NCBI RefSeq assembly: GCF_001422325.1 | Contig: NZ_LMMR01000006.1 | Coordinates: 248,001-312,000 of the forward strand | Reading direction: 5' to 3' | Length of the DNA stretch: 64,000 nucleotides | Origin: Leifsonia sp. Leaf264 | GTDB taxonomy: Bacteria > Actinomycetota > Actinomycetes > Actinomycetales > Microbacteriaceae | Shown: in pieces, positions 58,942 to 64,000 of the stretch | Layout: each line of letters begins with the position of its first letter | Numbering within the stretch: position 1 is the first letter of the stretch | The notes under the pieces: generated by a model | What the model saw: the letters and a program-made list of their open reading frames with translations, nothing else | What the model was told of the DNA's origin: nothing | Databases searched by the model: none | Made by a program: the position numbers and the translations under genes

Positions 58942-59811
58942 ATGCGCATTGTCATCACCGGTGGATCGGGCAAACTCGGACGAACGGTGGTGCGCGAGCT
59001 CGCGGCATCCGGTCACGAGGTGGTCAACCTCGACCAGAACGGCGAGCGCGGGCCGGGGTTCGTGAGAGTCGACCTGAGCGACTTCGGGGCCGTGATCGAC
59101 GCCATCGCCGGACTCGCCGAGCAGCCGGACGGTCATGAGGATCGTGGCAACGTCGATGCCCTCGTTCACCTCGCCGCCGTGCCGGCCCCCGGACTTGTGA
59201 GCGACGTCAGCACCTTCCACAACAACATGCTCGGCACCTTCAACGTCTTCTGGGCGGCGAAGCGCCTCGGCATCAAGCGCATCGTCTACGCCTCCAGCGA
59301 GACGGTTCTCGGCCTGCCCTTCGATGTTCCGCCGCCCTACATCCCCGTCGATGAGGAGTACCCGGCGCGACCCGAGAGCGTCTACTCCCTGGTGAAGCAC
59401 CTCGAGGAGCAGTTGGCGCTCGAGCTTGTGCGCTGGGACCCCGAGCTGTCGATCACGGCTCTCCGCTTCTCGAACGTGATGGACCCCGAGGACTATGCCG
59501 CCTTCCCGTCGTTCGATTCGGATGCGAGCGCCCGCAAGTGGAACCTGTGGGGTTACATCGATGGCCGCGACGGCGCCCAGGCGATCGAGCGCGCCCTGAC
59601 GACCGCCGGTCCGGGGTTCGATCGCTTCATCATCGCGGCAGCCGACACCGTGATGAGCCGGCCGAATGCCGAGCTGGTGGCGGAGGTGTACCCCGGCGTG
59701 CCCGTGCACGGCGAGCTGGGCGTGAACGACACGCTGCTCTCGATCGCGAAGGCGCGGCGGGTGCTGGGGTTCGAGCCGAAGCACTCGTGGCGGGACCACG
59801 CGACACGCTGA
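58942..59811 (+). CDS. NAD-dependent epimerase/dehydratase (extended SDR)
   Basis: This 289-residue protein has MRIVITGGSGKLGRTVVREL giving the SDR nucleotide loop (GGSGKLG, 7-13), an acidic residue after strand 2 (NLDQNG) favouring NAD(H), and LVHLAAVPAPG on strand 4. YASSETVLG supplies the Ser, and PESVYSLVKHLEEQL holds Tyr and Lys of the Y-x3-K catalytic pair (YSLVK). The function is a sugar-nucleotide or uronate epimerase/dehydrogenase type; the substrate is unknown. The length is somewhat shorter than GalE. It is followed by a short copy of the dispersed repeat, then the convergent marR gene. Confidence 0.88.
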   Translation: MRIVITGGSGKLGRTVVRELAASGHEVVNLDQNGERGPGFVRVDLSDFGAVIDAIAGLAEQPDGHEDRGNVDALVHLAAVPAPGLVSDVSTFHNNMLGTFNVFWAAKRLGIKRIVYASSETVLGLPFDVPPPYIPVDEEYPARPESVYSLVKHLEEQLALELVRWDPELSITALRFSNVMDPEDYAAFPSFDSDASARKWNLWGYIDGRDGAQAIERALTTAGPGFDRFIIAAADTVMSRPNAELVAEVYPGVPVHGELGVNDTLLSIAKARRVLGFEPKHSWRDHATR

Positions 59812-59818
59812 TCGTGTA

Positions 59819-59846
59819 GCTCGCGCGGCCTACTCGACCAACGATC
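59819..59846. repeat. Partial copy of the dispersed repeat (locus C)
   Basis: GCTCGCGCGGCCTACTCGAC and the following CAACGA match the inner part of the element at 16415-16460. It lies between convergent stops at 59811 and 59859. Confidence 0.6.
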
Positions 59847-59858
59847 CGGGTGCGATCG

Positions 59859-60311
59859 TCAGACTGCCGTCGGCGAGAACGCGTGCAGCGCCTCGGCCAT
59901 CGGCGCGAGCTCCGGCCGCTCGGCGGCGGATGAGAGCACGCGCTCGAGGGCGTCGTCGTGGATGGGCCGCGCCCTCTCGTAGAGCGCTCGGCCCGCCGCC
60001 GTGAGCTCGGTGTAGATGCCGCGCCTGTCGTCGGCGCACAGCACGCGGGTCAGCAACGCGCGCTCCTCGAGCCGCGTCACGAGACGGGTCGTGGCGCTGG
60101 CGCTCAGGGCAGCGGCTCGGGCGAGCTGCTGCATCCGCATGTGCCAGCCGTCCTGACGGCTCAGGGCGTCGAGCACCGTGTACTCCACCACGGACAGCCC
60201 CACGGATGCCGCCAGCGCGCGCTCCAGTTCGGCCTCGATGAGCCCGTGCAGAGCGGCCAGCGTGCGCCAGCCCTGTGCGCGTACCTCGACGGCGTCGTCG
60301 GCGATGCCCAT
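59859..60311 (-). CDS. MarR-family transcriptional regulator
   Basis: This 150-residue winged-helix dimer has LRLLDALSRQD-like helix 2 (YTVLDALSRQDGWHMRMQQLA), recognition helix LSASATTRLVTRLEERALL, and wing CADDRRGIYTELTAAGRAL with the conserved DxRxxxxxLT pattern. MarR proteins usually repress a divergent transporter and are released by a small phenolic or drug. The gene is divergent from an MFS exporter gene across 159 bases that hold an inverted repeat and a palindrome. ATG at 60311 has GAGG five bases upstream. It is the probable repressor of both units. Confidence 0.9.
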   Translation of the reverse strand: MGIADDAVEVRAQGWRTLAALHGLIEAELERALAASVGLSVVEYTVLDALSRQDGWHMRMQQLARAAALSASATTRLVTRLEERALLTRVLCADDRRGIYTELTAAGRALYERARPIHDDALERVLSSAAERPELAPMAEALHAFSPTAV

Positions 60312-60360
60312 GAAGTCCTCGATCCTGTCGTGCCCACGGCGCCCAGACGACGTCGGGAAG

Positions 60361-60422
60361 GTTAGTTGCTTGCGCGTTGTATTTGCGTGTGCAAGTATTT
60401 ATACACCGCGTCTGCAACTAAC
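60361..60422. promoter_or_regulatory. Probable MarR operator region
   Basis: Perfect distant inverted repeat GTTAGTTGC (60361-60369) / GCAACTAAC (60414-60422), with a TTGC-N4-GCAA palindrome between them (60383-60394). The segment is AT-rich (GTATTTATAC), as expected of overlapping divergent promoters. Confidence 0.6.
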
Positions 60423-60470
60423 AGCGTACGCCACCATCGTGGAATCCCACCTCGTACAGGAGACATCAGC

Positions 60471-61718
60471 ATGCCCGCAGGCTTGATCGCCCTCGCCATC
60501 GGCGGATTCGGCATCGGACTCACCGAGTTCGTCATCATGGGCCTCCTTCCGGAGGTCGCCGCGAGCTTCGGGGTGACCGAGGCTGCCGCCGGCTGGCTCA
60601 TCTCCGGCTACGCCCTCGCTGTCGTCGTCGGCGCCCTCGGCATCACGGCGGCCACGATCCGTCTCCCCCGCAAGGCCGTGCTCATGGCTCTACTCGTGCT
60701 CTTCATCGCCGGCAACACCCTCTCGGCCATCGCGCCCAGCTACGGCGTCATGATGAGCGGTCGGGTCATCGCCGCCCTCTGCCACGGCGCCTTCTTCGGC
60801 ATCGGCGCTGTCGTCGCCGCCAGCCTGGTGCCGGCGAATCGCAGGGCCGGCGCCGTCGCCATCATGTTCACGGGCCTCACCGCCGCGAACGTGCTCGGTG
60901 TTCCGTTCGGCACCTTCCTCGGCCAGCAGTTCGGCTGGCGGTCCACCTTCTGGGTGATCGCGGCCATCGGCGTCGTCGCCCTCGTCGGCATCTGGCGGCT
61001 GGTCCCGTCGACCCGTGCGACGACGGATGCCGCGGGCGAGGCATCCGTCACCGCGGTGCCCTCCCCAGCGGCGCCCAGCCTCCGCACCGAGCTCGGGGCG
61101 TTCCGCTCGGGCCAGGTGTGGCTCTCACTCGCTGTCACCGTGCTCGGCTTCGGCGGCATGTTCGGCGCCTTCACCTACATCGCCTACACGCTCACGGAGG
61201 TGAGCGGCTTCGCGTCGGCGACAGTGCCCTGGCTGCTCGTGCTGTTCGGCGCCGGACTCGTCATCGGCAACTGGATCGGCGGCCGCCTCGCCGACAGGTC
61301 GATCGACGGAACCCTGCTCGGCTTCCTCATCGCGCTCACCGTCGTGCTCGTGCTGTTCGCCCTGCTCGCCGGCAGCCCCGTGGCGACGGTCGTGCTGCTC
61401 ATGCTGATGGGCGGCTTCGGATTCGGCACTGTGCCCGGGCTGCAGACCCGCATCATGGGCTACGCCGCCGGGGCGCCCACCCTGGCCTCGAGCGCCAACA
61501 TCGCGGCCTTCAACCTGGGCAACGCCCTGGGCGCCTTCCTCGGCGGCCTGGCCATCAGCGCCGGCCTCGGCTACACCTCCCCGCTCTGGGTCGGCGCCGC
61601 CATCACGGCCGCCGCCGTGGTCGTGATGGCCGTCGCCGCCGTCGATGCCCGCCGTGCGACGCGCAGAATGGTAGAGGTGCCGGCATCCCCCACGCGCCCC
61701 ACTCCGGCTGTCGCCTGA
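60471..61718 (+). CDS. MFS efflux transporter (AraJ/Cmx-like)
   Basis: This 415-residue transporter has twelve helices. MPAGLIALAIGGFGIGLTEFVIMGLLPEVA is the first-helix signature of AraJ/CmlR/Cmx-type DHA1 exporters (G-x-T-E-F). The segment after helix 2 is TIRLPRKAVLMALLV, and GGRLADRSIDGTLLGFLIA gives a second motif A-like loop. Such proteins pump out drugs or sugar-like compounds; the substrate is unknown. ATG at 60471 has AGGAG eight bases upstream, and the longer frame to 60366 crosses the operator. A hairpin-capable inverted pair of the 7-mer motif (61022-61049) lies in the central cytoplasmic loop. Confidence 0.86.
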   Translation: MPAGLIALAIGGFGIGLTEFVIMGLLPEVAASFGVTEAAAGWLISGYALAVVVGALGITAATIRLPRKAVLMALLVLFIAGNTLSAIAPSYGVMMSGRVIAALCHGAFFGIGAVVAASLVPANRRAGAVAIMFTGLTAANVLGVPFGTFLGQQFGWRSTFWVIAAIGVVALVGIWRLVPSTRATTDAAGEASVTAVPSPAAPSLRTELGAFRSGQVWLSLAVTVLGFGGMFGAFTYIAYTLTEVSGFASATVPWLLVLFGAGLVIGNWIGGRLADRSIDGTLLGFLIALTVVLVLFALLAGSPVATVVLLMLMGGFGFGTVPGLQTRIMGYAAGAPTLASSANIAAFNLGNALGAFLGGLAISAGLGYTSPLWVGAAITAAAVVVMAVAAVDARRATRRMVEVPASPTRPTPAVA

Positions 61719-61778
61719 GCGACGTCACCACACCCCGCACGCACCCCGCCGCATCCGGCGAATGAAAGGACGGAAACC

Positions 61779-62486
61779 ATGAGCGACATCCTCATGATCG
61801 TGACAGGGGCCACGAGCCTCACCCTCACCGACGGCACCGAGCACCCCACGGGCTTCTGGGCCGAGGAGCTCGTGGTCGCCCACCGTGAACTCCGAGCCGC
61901 CGGCCACACCATCACCATCGCGACGCCCGGCGGGGTCACCCCCACGGTCGACGCTGGAAGCCTCTCGGATGCCGGTGCCGGCGGAGCCGAGAAGGCGGCC
62001 GAGCTGCGCGGCTACCTCGACGAGATCGCCCCCGAGCTGGCGGCATCCGTGCCCCTCGACACGATCGACGTGTCGGCGTTCGACGCCGTCGTGCTGCCCG
62101 GCGGTCACGGTCCGATGACCGATCTGGCCTTCGACCCGACGACGGGACGCCTGCTCACCGAGGCGAACGCCGCCGGAACGATCATCGCTCCGTTCTGCCA
62201 CGGCCCCGCAGCCCTGCTGTCGGCCGTGGGTGCCGACGGTGCCTTCGCCTTCGCCGGGCGTCGCCTCACCGTGTTCACCGATCACGAGGAGCTCACCGGC
62301 GGAACCGGCGAGAAGACGCCGTGGTTCGTCGAGACCCGCCTGCGCGAGGCCGGAGCCGTCGTCGAGACCGGCGCCGACTGGTCGAGCCACGTCGTGGTCG
62401 ACGCCAACCTCATCAGCGGGCAGAACCCGCAGTCGAGTGCGGCTGTTGCGGCCGCTGTGATCGAAGCGCTGGCTACCGCCGACTGA
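61779..62486 (+). CDS. DJ-1/PfpI superfamily protein (type 1 glutamine amidotransferase-like)
   Basis: This 235-residue protein has nucleophile Cys140 in IIAPFCHGPAALLSA, the elbow motif of the DJ-1/PfpI group, and Glu in the N-terminal FWAEELV (residue 29 or 30) that activates it. VLPGGHGPMTDL precedes the elbow. The length and the EKTPWFVETRLREAG insertion point to the HchA/Hsp31-like glyoxalase III sub-group rather than PfpI protease. It may detoxify methylglyoxal or act as a chaperone. ATG at 61779 has AAAGGA upstream. It lies 60 bases after the MFS gene on the same strand and may share its transcript and MarR control. Confidence 0.87.
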   Translation: MSDILMIVTGATSLTLTDGTEHPTGFWAEELVVAHRELRAAGHTITIATPGGVTPTVDAGSLSDAGAGGAEKAAELRGYLDEIAPELAASVPLDTIDVSAFDAVVLPGGHGPMTDLAFDPTTGRLLTEANAAGTIIAPFCHGPAALLSAVGADGAFAFAGRRLTVFTDHEELTGGTGEKTPWFVETRLREAGAVVETGADWSSHVVVDANLISGQNPQSSAAVAAAVIEALATAD

Positions 62487-62503
62487 GCCCGGCCTCAGCG
62501 GAC

Positions 62504-62875
62504 TCAGTCGAAGAGTTCGCTGAGCCAGCTCTCCCGCTTCTTCGTGCGGTAGTAGCCCTGGTCGCCGGCCTGCTGGCGTGCGCGGTCGTCGTAGCGGCGA
62601 TCGTCGTGGCCACGCTGGTCGTAGCCCTGTTGCCCATGGGCCTGCGCGGGTTGCTGCTCGCCCCAGCTCGGCTGCGACTGCGCGGCCACAGGTGTCGCCG
62701 GCACCGCCGACGACCTGTAGTCCTGAGCCGCCCGAAGCTCTGCGCCGGCCCGCTCGAGGATCTTGTCGAGCTCGCCGCGATCGAGCCAGACCCCGCGGCA
62801 CGTGGGGCAGTAGTCGATCTCGACACCACCACGTTCGCTCATCACGAGCACGGACTGGTCATTCGGGCACTGCAT
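62504..62875 (-). CDS. TFIIB-type zinc-ribbon protein
   Basis: This 123-residue protein has the N-terminal zinc ribbon MQCPNDQSVLVMSERGGVEI then YCPTCRGVWLDRGELDKI, giving C-x2-(N/D)... C-x2-C with the conserved GVWLDRGEL helix (zf-TFIIB, PF13453). The rest is a Gln/Tyr/Arg/Asp-rich low-complexity stretch (about 65-105) and a short basic-acidic end (ESWLSELFD). The family is widespread and uncharacterised; it may bind RNA or protein. ATG at 62875 is chosen over 62881 because AAGGAGG then sits six bases upstream. It converges with the DJ-1 gene. Confidence 0.88.
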   Translation of the reverse strand: MQCPNDQSVLVMSERGGVEIDYCPTCRGVWLDRGELDKILERAGAELRAAQDYRSSAVPATPVAAQSQPSWGEQQPAQAHGQQGYDQRGHDDRRYDDRARQQAGDQGYYRTKKRESWLSELFD

Positions 62876-63054
62876 TCGCATCCTCCTTCGACGGATGATC
62901 CGAGCCTAGGAATCGTTCCTGTGCAGATCCCGGATGCGCCTCATACCCAAAGATCACCCCCGAAATCTTCCGAGAATCACAGCCACGCTCCGGCTCCATG
63001 TGCGATCATTCCGCCACGGTCCTGCGTTGTGCCGCGGCCCGAGGGGAGACATCG

Positions 63055-64000
63055 ATGGCGACGTTCGGGGTGGAAGAGGAGTTCATGTTCCTCGATCCGG
63101 ATACTCTTCGGCCTGTCGACGTCGGCACGCACGTGCACGAGGCGCTGGTGGAGGAGCCGGCCTGGTCGGGGATCGTCAATCACGAGTACCTCGCCTCGCA
63201 GGTCGAGCACACCTCGGCCGTGTTCGGCACCCTGGCCGAGGCATCCGTCGCCCTCGATCGATTCCGGCACGAGATGGCCGAACGCGCCGCGAACCTCGAC
63301 GTGATCGCGGCGAGCGTCGGCATGCCGTACGAGGCGCCGGTGTACCCGACGATCACCGAGGACGACCGCTACGAACGCGTGGTGGGCGAGTACCGCCAGA
63401 TCATCGCCGACCACCAGATCAACGGCCTGCACATGCACGTCGCCGTTCCCGATCGCGACGCCGGCGTGCGCGGGCTCAACCGCATCCGCCAGTGGATGCC
63501 GCTGGTGCAGGCCATGAGCGGCAACTCGCCGTTCTGGCGTGGCGTCGACACCGGTTTCGAGAGCTGGCGCGGCATCGTCGTGCGCCGGTGGGCCGTGTCG
63601 GGGTGTCCGCCGGTGTTCGCCGACGCGGCGGACTACGAGCGACGGCTGCGCACGGTCGTCGGCGTCGGCGGCACCTTCGACACCGGCATGGTGATGTGGA
63701 ATGCGCGCCTCTCCGAGCACGTGCCGACCCTGGAGGTGCGCGTCTGCGACGCGCAGCTGACGACCGACGACACGCTCCTGCTCGCCGCGATAGTGCGCGG
63801 ACTCGTGACGACGGCCCTCGCCGAGCCCGTGGGCACCCAGGCCGTCGACATCGCGCCGGAGTTGCTCGACAACGCACTCTGGCAGTCGGCGCGGGACGGC
63901 CTGCGCAACCGCCAGCTCGATCCGATCTCGGGCAGGATGATCGACGCGCGCGAGGCCATCGACAGCCTGCAGCGCTACATCGCCGACCAGCTCGACGCCG
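63055..64000 (+). CDS. YbdK-type carboxylate-amine ligase (GCS2 family), C-terminus outside window
   Basis: The frame is open from ATG 63055 to the window end, about 315 residues. The start MATFGVEEEFMFLDPDTLRP is the GCS2 hallmark (GVEEEF with metal-binding glutamates). Later segments INGLHMHVAVPDRDAGVRGLN, MSGNSPFWRGVDTGFESWR and HVPTLEVRVCDAQLTTDD carry the ATP/metal ligands, in family order. YbdK-type enzymes form glutamate-cysteine or other amide bonds from ATP; in actinobacteria they include weak gamma-glutamylcysteine ligases. Family length is about 360-380, so roughly 50-60 residues are missing. GAGGGGAG precedes the ATG. It was not visible as a closed frame because no stop occurs before 64000. 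Confidence 0.9.
   Translation, partial: MATFGVEEEFMFLDPDTLRPVDVGTHVHEALVEEPAWSGIVNHEYLASQVEHTSAVFGTLAEASVALDRFRHEMAERAANLDVIAASVGMPYEAPVYPTITEDDRYERVVGEYRQIIADHQINGLHMHVAVPDRDAGVRGLNRIRQWMPLVQAMSGNSPFWRGVDTGFESWRGIVVRRWAVSGCPPVFADAADYERRLRTVVGVGGTFDTGMVMWNARLSEHVPTLEVRVCDAQLTTDDTLLLAAIVRGLVTTALAEPVGTQAVDIAPELLDNALWQSARDGLRNRQLDPISGRMIDAREAIDSLQRYIADQLDA

Overview
The window reads as a chromosomal segment of a high-GC actinobacterium, most likely family Microbacteriaceae. Grounds: strongly GC-biased third positions, dense gene packing with many ATGA or GTGA stop/start overlaps, leaderless promoters (TAnnnT, six bases, then ATG or GTG), an Excalibur/Ig surface protein, a small protein family typical of Microbacteriaceae, and a great excess of the 7-mer GCATCCG/CGGATGC. 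The genus cannot be fixed from this window. I saw no tRNA, rRNA, CRISPR array, transposase or integrase, and no gene-free stretch above 300 bases.

1-11 kb: exopolysaccharide locus. A five-gene minus-strand operon runs acetyltransferase, GT4 glycosyltransferase, CDP-alcohol phosphotransferase, Wzx-like flippase, Wzy-like polymerase. Next to it are a degenerate SGNH protein, a Wzz/BY-kinase fusion overlapping a low-molecular-weight tyrosine phosphatase, and a secreted GH71 alpha-1,3-glucanase-like protein. A truncated secreted protein lies at the left edge.

11-40 kb: ordinary chromosome. It holds a small (p)ppGpp synthetase, zinc metallopeptidase, membrane acyltransferase, proline iminopeptidase, malate dehydrogenase, acyl-CoA oxidase, two tandem four-TM paralogs, a PadR/prefix protein/DrrAB-type ABC exporter group, GNAT, RecQ, a YcnI-CopC copper operon, an LRR-Ig-Excalibur protein, a giant ExeM-type nuclease fused to a 5'-nucleotidase, an EamA exporter, DUF1353, PhzF and an ArsR-SRPBCC-VOC operon.

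40-49.5 kb: carbohydrate operon under a divergent LacI regulator. GH2, a GPH sugar transporter, a six-hairpin glycosidase, GH1 and a GH43-like enzyme all lack signal peptides, so an imported oligosaccharide or glycoside is probably cut in the cytoplasm.

49.6-58.4 kb: aromatic-acid type catabolic cluster. A LysR regulator faces an operon of two FAH-family enzymes, a cyclase-family hydrolase, an FAD monooxygenase, an ACMSD-like amidohydrolase and an MFS importer, with a divergent extradiol (VOC) dioxygenase. The logic is hydroxylation, meta ring cleavage, decarboxylation and hydrolysis; the substrate is unknown.

58.5-64 kb: small Microbacteriaceae protein, NAD epimerase, divergent MarR/MFS pair, DJ-1/PfpI protein, TFIIB-type zinc ribbon protein and a YbdK-type carboxylate-amine ligase cut by the right edge.

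The most notable non-coding signal is GCATCCG. I found at least 90 copies by eye, often as close inverted pairs in hairpins. It is thin in the EPS and sugar loci (about 0.5 per kb against about 2 per kb elsewhere), which suggests a genome-wide signal and two acquired blocks.
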